Source of the DNA: Oleispira sp036960605
GTDB lineage: Bacteria > Pseudomonadota > Gammaproteobacteria > Pseudomonadales > Oceanobacteraceae
Direction of reading: 5' to 3'
Assembly (NCBI GenBank): GCA_036960605.1
Contig: JBALXI010000003.1
Coordinates: forward strand, 124,001 to 188,000
Length of the DNA: 64,000 nucleotides
Part shown: positions 36,046-44,919 of the stretch, one piece after another
Layout: each line of letters starts with the position of its first letter
How positions within the stretch are numbered: position 1 is the first letter of the stretch
Notes under the pieces: generated by a model
What the model was told of the DNA's origin: nothing
Seen by the model: only the letters and a program-made list of their open reading frames with translations
The model's database searches: none
Position numbers and translations under genes: made by a program

Positions 36046-38712
36046 ATGAAGTCAACGTACTCTTTTCTACCGTCGGACTTCGAGCCTAAATTGGCTCGAG
36101 GTCACATCCATCGCGCGCTCTATGCAGAAAGCTTACAGGCTTTAAAAGAGCGCAAGGTTGTGATTCTGCAAGCCCCTCCAGGCTTTGGTAAACACAGCTT
36201 ACTGGCTCACATTTATGCTAAAAGTCAGAGCGTAAAAATCTGGCTAACGATTAACAAGAAAGATAACGATAAAACCATCTTTATAGAAAAGCTGACAAGA
36301 GCTTTGGCGCTATCAAATATTCATTTATCTGAGTATGAAGCGCTTAACCTTCACCGCTCTTCTGAAGATGATATTGCGACAATTATTTCTAAAACATTAT
36401 CAATCAAAGAAAATACAACCTTCTTTATTGATGGCATCCATCACTTAAAACAATCGTTTATAAAAAACTTACTGGCGGCGCTGCTAATCAGTAGCGGCGA
36501 TCAGGTACGATTTCTGATGAGCAGCAAGAAAAATCATTCTCTTAATATCGCCTCCCTCGCTATTGATAACCAAGTGCACTATATCAATACGAACTTGCTA
36601 AGATTTAGTCCCGCTGAAGCTCTAAAGCTGATTCATTACGATAAGGTAAAACAAGTTGATTCGTGCCAGATCATTGATCAATTAATTGATTGCGCTCAAG
36701 GCTGGGGAGCTGCGTTATCTCTCATGAAGAATCAATTGCAGCAAGGGATAGACTTGCAAGATATTGTCGATGATTTTTATAAAGGCAATCAGAATCTGGA
36801 TGACTACTTACGACAAACGGCTTTATTAGAGTTTTCGAAAAAGCACCAGAAAATATATATTGCGCTCTCGGCCGTAGAAAAATTCAGCCTAGCTCAAGCG
36901 AGCAAAATACTCAGTTTAGAAAATCTAGAAGAAGTCCGTACATTTATAGAGCAACAGCCGTTTTTACTCTCTACACAAGATAAAGGTCAGCGTTGGTATT
37001 ATTTCGACAAGGCTTTTAAACATTATTTAGATAGGCTACGCCATGACTCTTTAAGCGATGCAGAGACCTATGCGTTAATCAAAAACTCTGCCTATTGGCT
37101 GTATGATAATCATTATATTGAAGACGCCATCAACTCAATTTTTGTCTGTCAGGATTATAATACCGCCGCACTTTGGTTAGTCCGTTACACAGTAATGACC
37201 AAGCGAAAAGGCAATCATGAACAGCTTCTAACATGGTTACAGCAACTGCCTACCGAGTCGTTAAATCTGCACCCAGGACTAGTCGCGGCTTATACTTTAT
37301 GTCTAATACTACAAAAAAAGTTACTGCAATCTGATACAAATACGCTGTCATTAAGCAAGGCCATTCCTAAACACGCGGCCGATAAAATGCAAATTGAGCG
37401 CAGTGTTCCTTTATTAGCCTTAGCGGCTTTTACCATCAAAGATAAAATCGACTCTCTTAATCACATTGATCACTGGATTCAAAAATGGGAGCAGCATTCA
37501 GAGTTTAGAGCCCTTGATGATTACAATTTAGAAATGGCCCTTGCTAAGCTAATTAAAGGATTCTATAGCAAATGTCGATCTCAGTTTATCGACAGTAATA
37601 ACGCCTTAAATGAAGCCAGAAAATTATTCGAAGCCTACGGCAGTGATTACGGCATTGCCTGGACCGATACCGTGCATACGTTGTTATTAGCCAAGCAAGG
37701 TTTAGAGTATGAAGCGTTAGTAAAAGCGCGTGAAGGTTTGCAATTTATTCAACGGCATCTTAAAAAAGATATTGATATTCACCAGATGCTAAGTGTTTTG
37801 GTATCAACGCTGTATTATCAACAAGCCGATTATACCAATGCCAGGGCTTATTTCCCCAAAGATATTGAAGCATTACAGTCTTGTGCTTTTACCGATATAT
37901 TAATCGCAGCCTACAAAACAAATTCTCGCTTCATGTTGGATGATGGCGATAGTATCGGCGCGATAACGTTACTTAAAAAACAGATCAAACAAGCTGAAAG
38001 TGAAAGCCAAGATAGACTTGCTTATTCTCTCATCAGCGAATTGATCGTCATTATGATACATAATGACAAGGTCGATGAAGCGCAGCAATATGCCAACGCC
38101 TACGATATTAACGCAAGCCAAGCACCCACTAATCCCCTATTAGCTAGCCTAACCTATCGTGCCCGTATCTATTTATTAATTGCGGATCAAAACTTTTCTG
38201 CAGCACAGTTCATTATTGAACAACGCATTGCGAATCATATTGAACAGAAGCGGTACGCTATTCTTGCCGAGTATTATCGCATACTGGCGGTATTGCATTA
38301 TAAAGCGAAAAATTATAAAGAGTCAGAAGTCGCACTTCATCAGAGCCTGATAATTGCAGCCTCTAGAAATTATATAAGCCTATACAGTATCGACAAAGTG
38401 ACTCTATTTTCCATATTAGAGCGACTCAATGATAAAGCTCAGTCAAAAGATGTCAGGCAGTTCATTGTTAAATTGCACAAAATGTTAAAAGGCAATGGGG
38501 CTGATCTCTCACCCCAAGTTGAGAAGCTCACGAAGAAGGAAGTACAGGTTATTCAATTGGCCGAATCCGGCAACCCAACCAAAGATCTTGCGAGTGAATT
38601 GAATATATCGCAGGGCACACTTAAATGGCACCTGCATAATATCTACGAAAAGCTGCACGTTAAAAACCGTACTCAAGCCATCCATAAAGCTAAGAAGCTG
38701 GGTTATTTTTAA
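36046..38712 (+). CDS. alkS: AlkS-like LuxR/MalT-family regulator
   Basis: 888 aa, the size of MalT/AlkS. A P-loop at residues 43-51 reads APPGFGKHS, in which the usual Thr/Ser after Lys49 is His50. A STAND-type NTPase follows, then a long helical repeat region from about 340 to 800, and a LuxR HTH at the C-terminus (TKKEVQVIQLAESGNPTKDL, then WHLHNIYEKLHVKNRTQA). AlkS activates alk genes on alkanes. It lies only 15 bp after alkG, so it may regulate its own operon. The P-loop change suggests weakened ATP turnover. Confidence 0.88.
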   Translation: MKSTYSFLPSDFEPKLARGHIHRALYAESLQALKERKVVILQAPPGFGKHSLLAHIYAKSQSVKIWLTINKKDNDKTIFIEKLTRALALSNIHLSEYEALNLHRSSEDDIATIISKTLSIKENTTFFIDGIHHLKQSFIKNLLAALLISSGDQVRFLMSSKKNHSLNIASLAIDNQVHYINTNLLRFSPAEALKLIHYDKVKQVDSCQIIDQLIDCAQGWGAALSLMKNQLQQGIDLQDIVDDFYKGNQNLDDYLRQTALLEFSKKHQKIYIALSAVEKFSLAQASKILSLENLEEVRTFIEQQPFLLSTQDKGQRWYYFDKAFKHYLDRLRHDSLSDAETYALIKNSAYWLYDNHYIEDAINSIFVCQDYNTAALWLVRYTVMTKRKGNHEQLLTWLQQLPTESLNLHPGLVAAYTLCLILQKKLLQSDTNTLSLSKAIPKHAADKMQIERSVPLLALAAFTIKDKIDSLNHIDHWIQKWEQHSEFRALDDYNLEMALAKLIKGFYSKCRSQFIDSNNALNEARKLFEAYGSDYGIAWTDTVHTLLLAKQGLEYEALVKAREGLQFIQRHLKKDIDIHQMLSVLVSTLYYQQADYTNARAYFPKDIEALQSCAFTDILIAAYKTNSRFMLDDGDSIGAITLLKKQIKQAESESQDRLAYSLISELIVIMIHNDKVDEAQQYANAYDINASQAPTNPLLASLTYRARIYLLIADQNFSAAQFIIEQRIANHIEQKRYAILAEYYRILAVLHYKAKNYKESEVALHQSLIIAASRNYISLYSIDKVTLFSILERLNDKAQSKDVRQFIVKLHKMLKGNGADLSPQVEKLTKKEVQVIQLAESGNPTKDLASELNISQGTLKWHLHNIYEKLHVKNRTQAIHKAKKLGYF

Positions 38713-38751
38713 CTTACCTATCCCATTCCCAAGCTACTTCCTATTTTCTAT

Positions 38752-39801
38752 TCAGCTAGTCAATAATTCTGGTAGTTTGAACTGATCGAGTTCAGAGCGG
38801 GCAGTTTTAACCTGCTGTATTTTTATACTCAATTCAGCTAGCAACTGCTTTTCTACATCAGATAATCGCTTACGCTTTAACGCAAATAGAGCACTGGTGA
38901 TGTTATTTAACTCCGCCAGCTGGTTTTCAGTAATACGCTGTCGACTTGCTAACAGCAACTGAGTATCTGACACATCCTGCAACGCGTTAAATTTAACCGC
39001 ATAAAGATCTGAGACTTCGGCAATTAAGTAATCTAGATTGACGTTATATTCTTCAAACAATACAAGACGTACTGCAATTAAGCGAATGAGGTATTCACAG
39101 GCAGGATTGTCTTCATCATGAATATTATAATTTTCTTTCATATATTCTAATAACTTCATCGCCAGCATTCTACCCGAGATTCGAGTTTTAGCTTCACGCA
39201 ACGTTACCCCCATGACCCACGCATCCCAAAAGCCGGTAACGGGGGCTGCAACTAAAGATGAGTATGCTCGAAAGCCGGTGCGCGCGAGTAATTTACGCAC
39301 TAATAACTTGGCCAGAAACCCCGTCGCAAAGGTCTTCATCTTATATAGGATCAACATAAGGTAATGAGACTTCCCCCTGTTCTTATAGGGGTCTAAGCCT
39401 AAACGGTGAATGCCAGGTTCTGGTATTTCTAAAATTGCGCGTGATAGAGAGAGTTTTAACTCAGGATGATGAGCATAGAGGCCTGAATGCTTAATATAAA
39501 GCGCGACACTGTAAAAGCCGATTTTGAATAGCAGATAGAACTCCAACCCCACCAATATAACATTCGCTAGGATAAATATGGCTAATCCACTTAAGTTATT
39601 CAGGGCATCGGTCATATCAGGGAAATAGAATACTTCCACTAAGACTAAGGCAACGGTTAACAGAAAACCGATGCCGAAGCTGGCCATTAGACTCAGCCGA
39701 GTACTGGCTTTTAAAGATAGCTTGGATTTATTATTTTCGAGATAGGAGAAGACTTGCTGCTCGCCCCAAACTTCGAGGCGACCTGGTTTATGCTCATTCA
39801 T
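38752..39801 (-). CDS. Membrane protein of unknown function
   Basis: 349 aa. Two TM helices at about residues 35-60 and 70-97 (ASFGIGFLLTVALVLVEVFY and the LAIFILANVILVGLEFYLL stretch) are followed by a mainly helical, charged soluble part that ends with a coiled-coil-like stretch rich in Leu and Gln. IHRLGLDPYKNRGK and an Arg/Lys-rich RKLLARTGFRAYSS segment stand out. I do not recognise it with confidence. It precedes the TPR gene on the same strand with a 72-bp gap. Confidence 0.6.
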   Translation of the reverse strand: MNEHKPGRLEVWGEQQVFSYLENNKSKLSLKASTRLSLMASFGIGFLLTVALVLVEVFYFPDMTDALNNLSGLAIFILANVILVGLEFYLLFKIGFYSVALYIKHSGLYAHHPELKLSLSRAILEIPEPGIHRLGLDPYKNRGKSHYLMLILYKMKTFATGFLAKLLVRKLLARTGFRAYSSLVAAPVTGFWDAWVMGVTLREAKTRISGRMLAMKLLEYMKENYNIHDEDNPACEYLIRLIAVRLVLFEEYNVNLDYLIAEVSDLYAVKFNALQDVSDTQLLLASRQRITENQLAELNNITSALFALKRKRLSDVEKQLLAELSIKIQQVKTARSELDQFKLPELLTS

Positions 39802-39873
39802 GATGAGTAACGATCCGTGTTGTTTTAATCAGATCGCATTCTGCTTGATTACCTAATTAATGTTAAGTATTTA

Positions 39874-40848
39874 TTATTTAACGTCAACCGTCGCGATAAG
39901 ATCTTTAAATAGATCATGCTCAACCAAAGGCTGCAAGGCAGGGTCGGTTTTAATATTATCTAGGTAACTATCTCGACTTAGGGCTTCTTTGAGATAGCGA
40001 ATAGCCTCATCCATTTGGTTCATGGCAGTATACGCACACGCCAACTGGTAAAAGGCGTGACTGTTTTCGGGATCAATTTTTAATGCCTGATGGCACAAGC
40101 TCGCCGCCCATTGCGGTTCGTTTAGTTCCAATACGGCATCGGCTTTATAGGTAAGGGCTTCGCAGTCGTTACTCTTAAGTTTTAAAATCTCATCGTAAAT
40201 TGATATTTTGTTCGTGGGAGAAGGCTCTTGCTGTGCGCGCAACCAATGAGATTGAAGCTCTTGAGTTAATTCAATTTCTTCTCTGTTTTCTTCGATGTGC
40301 TGTGTCTTTTGCTTCATCAAAGATTCCATCTTTTCAAGTCGAGATTCATATTCTTTAATCAAGCGAGATATCTCGGCATCGGCTAAGGAATGTACTCGCT
40401 CTTTTATGTCTCGAATGGAAGTCCAGCCGACCAAGACTAAAATCGATGAGGCCGCAGCAATTAGGTAAAAGAAATACGTTACTGTACTGGTTGCATATTC
40501 CACGGCTCTATCAACCGATTTATGTTCTCTATCCACTATCTGCTGTATTAATTCACTTTTGGTCGCTGCTTGATCCACTCTTAATTGTTTAAGTTCATTA
40601 AGTACGTACATCTCAACAAAAGGGGTATAAATAGGCCCCTCTAATTTATTTATTTCAGAGGTCATGTCAGAGACTGTTGCAGGGGATACTTCGGGTATTA
40701 AGGCGGGCTTTGTTACAGGATTTGCTATTATTGCTTCTGCTTTCATTTCAGCTGTCGTTTCTACGACAGCACCTTCCGCCGCATTGACTTGAGAACCAAG
40801 CAATGCGGTGAAAAGAAAGAGGGTTACTAGGGTCAAGATGCGAGGCAT
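39874..40848 (-). CDS. TPR-repeat membrane protein
   Basis: 324 aa. A cleavable-looking signal (LTLVTLFLFTALLGSQVNA) and a TM helix at about residues 125-150 (VTYFFYLIAAASSILVLVGW) lead to a coiled coil (RLEKMESLMKQKTQHIEENR) and then TPR units: SNDCEALTYKADAVLELNEP, DPENSHAFYQLACAYTAMNQ and RYLKEALSRDS. It probably scaffolds an envelope complex. Its start overlaps the aspartokinase end by 16 bp on the same strand, so the two genes are co-translated in an unusual pair. Confidence 0.8.
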   Translation of the reverse strand: MPRILTLVTLFLFTALLGSQVNAAEGAVVETTAEMKAEAIIANPVTKPALIPEVSPATVSDMTSEINKLEGPIYTPFVEMYVLNELKQLRVDQAATKSELIQQIVDREHKSVDRAVEYATSTVTYFFYLIAAASSILVLVGWTSIRDIKERVHSLADAEISRLIKEYESRLEKMESLMKQKTQHIEENREEIELTQELQSHWLRAQQEPSPTNKISIYDEILKLKSNDCEALTYKADAVLELNEPQWAASLCHQALKIDPENSHAFYQLACAYTAMNQMDEAIRYLKEALSRDSYLDNIKTDPALQPLVEHDLFKDLIATVDVK

Positions 40849-42275
40849 ATAGCTCTTCCGTGATCGTGAACTTCTACTAATGAAGTGTGCAAACTTTTTA
40901 CTGTTTCTTCATAGTCTGATTCGTTGACTATGAACTGCATATCTACTTGGCGCATGGTTTGATGTAACGCCAGTACACTGATTGTTTTAGAAGCCACCGC
41001 TTTCACGGCTTTGGCAAGAATACCCGGAATTTTCATATCACTGCCAATCGCAGAAACAATCGCGACTTTTTGCTGATCTACTTCAGCCGTTGGGTATTTT
41101 TCTTCAATCGCAGTACGAATGCGCTTTACTGTTTTTAGACTAGCAGATAAATAGTGGGTAATCGTATTAGCGTTGATATCTTTTGATACGATATGCGCTT
41201 TAAAGCGTGTAAGGATCGCCAATACTTCACGATCGTAGTCATGCAGGCTACCCGACATGTCTTGATCGAATACTTGCAGTGCAATAATACCTTTACAGCC
41301 CGCAATGATTTCGACACAAGGCGAGTCACTAATGTAATCACCCGTAATTAGAGTACCGGTATGCTCTGGTTCGAAGGTATTCTTTACGCGCAAAGGAATG
41401 TTGTTTTGACGCAGTCCTTTTGCCGCTTTCGGGTGAATTGCTTCCATCCCTAGGCTGGCTAACTGGTCAGCTACATCATAATTGGTGCGGCCAATTGGCA
41501 CAGCATTTTCTTCGCCCACTAAACGTGGATCTGCACTGCTTAGGTGAAATTCTTTGTGAATAACCGCTTCTCTGGCTTCTGTAAGCACCGCTAAACGACT
41601 GAAGGTCATTTCGCTGTAACCGCGATTAAACGATGACATTAAGCCACTGTCACTGTGCGCATAACCGGTTACGATCGGTAGCTGTGTATTCAGGTCGATA
41701 TTATCGAAAGCTAAGCGAATACGTTCATCCAGAGGAATGTGCTTATTCGTGCGCCAGCCCGTTAAATCGACGAAGCAGGCATTCACACCATCACGACGTA
41801 ATAGCTCTGCTGTATTCCAGGCACTGTGCGCTTCACCAATACTGGCGAGCATTTCTCGTACGGTTTCTAGGTGTGATTTTAATTCGAAGTGCCCGTGTTG
41901 GCATAAGCTTTGTAAATCCAGCAAGCATTGCTTGGCATTCGTTAGACGTTCATCTAAAAACTTGTTGGCTTTTAACAGTAGAGCTTCATCACCGAATAGG
42001 TCTTTATTGATGATATAAAGCTGCTCTCTTAGCTCATCAAATTTTTGCATCCAGCCGTCATCGCCCATACCGTTGGCGAAGAGTTCATAAACCCCGGCCT
42101 GACCGCTTTTTTTATGTTCCAACAATAGGTCCGTAATACCACCATAAGCGGATACGACAAAAACGCGCTGAAAGAGATCTTTTCTATTGCCGCCTAAAAC
42201 AATGTTATTACGAACAGATTCGTAATTCGACATTGATGTGCCACCAATTTTTTCAATCGTATGCTTATTGCTCAT
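40833..42275 (-). CDS. Aspartate kinase (Ask_Ect type)
   Basis: 480 aa from ATG 42275, with AGG 8 nt upstream; an upstream frame to 42314 lacks a good start. The N-terminal kinase motif is HTIEKIGGTSMSNYESV; KIGGTS rather than KFGGTS is typical of Ask_Ect aspartokinases found in ectoine clusters. Further landmarks are VVSAYGGITDLL, AVIHKEFHLSSADPRLVG and two ACT-like regulatory parts in the last 160 residues. It phosphorylates aspartate for lysine, threonine or ectoine precursors. No ectABC lies nearby. Confidence 0.82.
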   Translation of the reverse strand: MSNKHTIEKIGGTSMSNYESVRNNIVLGGNRKDLFQRVFVVSAYGGITDLLLEHKKSGQAGVYELFANGMGDDGWMQKFDELREQLYIINKDLFGDEALLLKANKFLDERLTNAKQCLLDLQSLCQHGHFELKSHLETVREMLASIGEAHSAWNTAELLRRDGVNACFVDLTGWRTNKHIPLDERIRLAFDNIDLNTQLPIVTGYAHSDSGLMSSFNRGYSEMTFSRLAVLTEAREAVIHKEFHLSSADPRLVGEENAVPIGRTNYDVADQLASLGMEAIHPKAAKGLRQNNIPLRVKNTFEPEHTGTLITGDYISDSPCVEIIAGCKGIIALQVFDQDMSGSLHDYDREVLAILTRFKAHIVSKDINANTITHYLSASLKTVKRIRTAIEEKYPTAEVDQQKVAIVSAIGSDMKIPGILAKAVKAVASKTISVLALHQTMRQVDMQFIVNESDYEETVKSLHTSLVEVHDHGRAICLAS

Positions 42276-42639
42276 AATCAGAACCTGGCTAAATAATAAT
42301 TTTAGAAATCTCACTCGGGCATGAACACCGTGTGAATAAAATGCAGTTTATTAAAATGTTCTCAGATAGCTTTGGCCTCTGGCTCATAAGCATCTTGGTG
42401 ACAATCTCTAGCAATCATTTGATGCCTAATTTAAACACTGCATGGATACTGTAATAAATGCGGTTGAAAATAAATTAGCATAAGAATTCGCGCGCAATCA
42501 TAACACGATTGCCTATTAAGCAATCAACAACTGGCGAGCTTAAAAATAGATTTTGTCTTTGGAAATTTCCGACCTAAACGCCGCTAACATCGGTAGTCTC
42601 GATGCCCTCACTGAGGTTAGGCTTCGGGCAGACATACAA

Positions 42640-42684
42640 CACTAATCATTAGTGCTCTAATCATTAGAAGTCGCTCTATAGCGA
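42640..42684. promoter_or_regulatory. Three clustered palindromes in the aspartokinase/dehydratase gap
   Basis: CACTAATCATTAGTG (42640-42654) and TCTAATCATTAGA (42656-42668) share the palindromic core CTAATCATTAG at a 15-bp period. TCGCT-CTAT-AGCGA (42671-42684) follows. Tandem dyads like this are expected of dimeric repressor or activator operators. The whole 659-bp gap (42276-42934) has no ORF I trust; a 10-bp direct repeat TCGAGCTTAT also lies near 42890-42912. Confidence 0.55.
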
Positions 42685-42934
42685 ATATCTTCAAGAAAAC
42701 AGCCAAAAAAGCTTCTTAAACATCGATTCTCTGATGCTCTGTCTATCCACCGTCAAACGGATAAGCATAGTACACTAAACATTATTTTTTATCGAGTACA
42801 GTTTTTGACCAGATCCTTAGATTGAAAAGGGTCATACCTGACTTCTGATAATAACGAAGGCTTTCTGATAAACTGTCGCCATTAGTTAATCGAGCTTATT
42901 CGTCGAGCTTATATTCATCAGTAAGGGTTTAGTC

Positions 42935-43837
42935 ATGTCTGCAATCAATCTTGAATTTCACCAAGCACCAGGAATCGCCAGCGCGATGGCTAAGGCCTTA
43001 TTTCTGCGCCGTAAAGGCTTTAAAGCGGAAGTCGGCATGCCTGAAATTAATGCCAGCTGGTATGGCGCTCAGGCCGACCAGGGCGCTTTGAAAGATTATT
43101 GCGCAACCCTTGATATAGAATTAACCCGATCTCTGCCGGTATTGTATCCACACGTTATGGCTGGCGGCATGCACATGCATATGCTGACTCATAAAGTATT
43201 TCCTATTGGCTTGCTAGGGGCTGTGCATCTTAAAAATACAATCACGCAGCATAAAGCCATCGCCATTGGCGACAAGATGGATATTCATGCCCAAATGGGT
43301 GGCTTCCGTTTAACCGCTAAAGGCGTTGAGTTTGATTTCACCACTCAGGTTAAAATTGCCGATGAAGTCGTTTGGGAAGAGTTAAGTATTTACTTCATGG
43401 CGGGTCGATTCGGTGGTAAAGAAAACCCATCAACAGAAACCAGCTTTGAATTGGCTAGCCTAGATAAAGTGGTTGATATTGCGACTTGGTCTGTGCCGAA
43501 AAATCGCGGTAAAAAATACGCCAGCATCAGCGGTGATTACAACCCAATTCATACTTCTAAATATCTTGCTAAGTTGTTTGGTTTTAAGCGCGATATTGCC
43601 CACGGTTTTGGTATTTTGGCGCAAGCGGTTAATCAATCTGAATTGGCTAATAAAACAAGTATCACTGCCGGTAAATGCCAGGTCGATGTGATTTTTAAGG
43701 GGCCGTTGTATTTGGAAAATGATGCTAGTTTGAAGCAAGCTTCTGATGCTACTTCTGTTGCACAGGAACAACGCTTTGATTTGTTCTCGGGCTCTAACCC
43801 TAAGCCAAGCATTTGTGCGAGCTTGCAGGAATTATAA
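42935..43837 (+). CDS. MaoC-like dehydratase/hydratase
   Basis: 300 aa with two hot-dog parts. The second carries the hydratase-2 signature YASISGDYNPIHTS, with Asp201 and His206 as the likely catalytic pair, and AHGFGILAQAVNQ. A first half with HVMAGGMHMHMLTHKVFPIG lacks these residues, as in fused MaoC proteins. It should hydrate or dehydrate acyl-CoA or acyl-ACP chains in the cytoplasm. It stands alone after the large gap; ORFs on the opposite strand are shadows. Confidence 0.85.
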   Translation: MSAINLEFHQAPGIASAMAKALFLRRKGFKAEVGMPEINASWYGAQADQGALKDYCATLDIELTRSLPVLYPHVMAGGMHMHMLTHKVFPIGLLGAVHLKNTITQHKAIAIGDKMDIHAQMGGFRLTAKGVEFDFTTQVKIADEVVWEELSIYFMAGRFGGKENPSTETSFELASLDKVVDIATWSVPKNRGKKYASISGDYNPIHTSKYLAKLFGFKRDIAHGFGILAQAVNQSELANKTSITAGKCQVDVIFKGPLYLENDASLKQASDATSVAQEQRFDLFSGSNPKPSICASLQEL

Positions 43838-44051
43838 GTTAGCTAATTTGTTGATCAAAGTAGAAGCGAATGATGCTGTAATAAGCATTATTTGTTTCTA
43901 ATATCTTTTTGTTATTACCCCTCCCTCTTTAAATTTAATATCTGTGACGCTATCAACAAACCTGACTATATGTCATATCAGGCTATTGCCGAAGTCTATT
44001 ACCTTCATATAATGCTACATTTTATAAATCGCTAACTGTAGAGTGTAATTT

Positions 44052-44897
44052 ATGCTGAACCGCTTATTCCCAATTGTAATTTCTTCCTGCTTACTTGCCG
44101 GCTGCTTTGGTAGCGATAGTGATGATAGTAACGGTGATAGTCGCCTAACATTTTCCCTCACAGATGGCGCAATTGATTTCGCTGAGCAAGTTAATTTAGA
44201 GATCAGTGGTATTGAGCTTCATTCTAGTGAAGAAACGCTCTCTGTTACCTTCGATCCTCGCACGATCAACTTATTGTCTTTGCAAGGCAGCCAATCTACC
44301 GCATTATTTACCGATGAAGCTTTACCCGCAGGTGAATATCAGTGGTTACGATTAAAAGTCGATAGCGCCTCTATTGTGCTGGAAGTCGATGGCGGTGAAA
44401 TACCATTAACAATACCCAGTGGTGACCAAAGCGGTTTCAAATTGGTTAGTGGTTTCACCTTACCGAGCAATGCGAGTGCAGATTTTACGCTGGACCTAGA
44501 CGTACGAAAATCAATCACCGTTTCTGGCCCAGCTAATAACTTAAGCTATAAGTTACGCCCAACCATGAGACTAATGAACAATATTGAAGCGGGTCATCTT
44601 GCAGGCAGTATCGAGGGTACTTTATGCGAAACTGGGGCCAGCATGGCGGTTTATGTTTATGACGGCCACGGCGCAACCGTTGATGATGAAGGTTCTGCCA
44701 ACGCTCCGCTTGCGAGCAGCTTAGTTAGTGCTGCCTTTGATTACGAAATAGGTTATTTAGTCACCGGAAATTATACGATTGCTTTAACCTGTATGGCAGA
44801 TGAAGATCTTGCACTGACAGACGAAGAAATTATATTCCTAGGAATTCAAGATGTTACTGTTATTGCTAAGACAACAGCCGATTACCCATTTGAATAG
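44052..44897 (+). CDS. DUF4382 lipoprotein
   Basis: 281 aa. A lipobox LLAGCFG gives a lipidated Cys, followed by a Ser/Asp-rich linker. The DUF4382 domain (about residues 30-185) has LTFSLTDGAIDFAEQVNLE, INLLSLQGS, an LPAGEYQWLRLKVD segment and DLDVRKSITV; a C-terminal carboxypeptidase-like beta domain (LAGSIEGTLCE to DYPFE) follows. Function is unknown; related proteins are cell-surface or periplasmic. It has no partner gene and ends close to the convergent MocR gene. Confidence 0.82.
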   Translation: MLNRLFPIVISSCLLAGCFGSDSDDSNGDSRLTFSLTDGAIDFAEQVNLEISGIELHSSEETLSVTFDPRTINLLSLQGSQSTALFTDEALPAGEYQWLRLKVDSASIVLEVDGGEIPLTIPSGDQSGFKLVSGFTLPSNASADFTLDLDVRKSITVSGPANNLSYKLRPTMRLMNNIEAGHLAGSIEGTLCETGASMAVYVYDGHGATVDDEGSANAPLASSLVSAAFDYEIGYLVTGNYTIALTCMADEDLALTDEEIIFLGIQDVTVIAKTTADYPFE

Positions 44898-44919
44898 CTC
44901 TCTTTCATTAACTAATAGA

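Noticed and set aside
43869..43892. Imperfect hairpin after the MaoC gene as a terminator
   Set aside because: The stem has a mismatch and is AT-rich, with only a weak T run; too weak to list.
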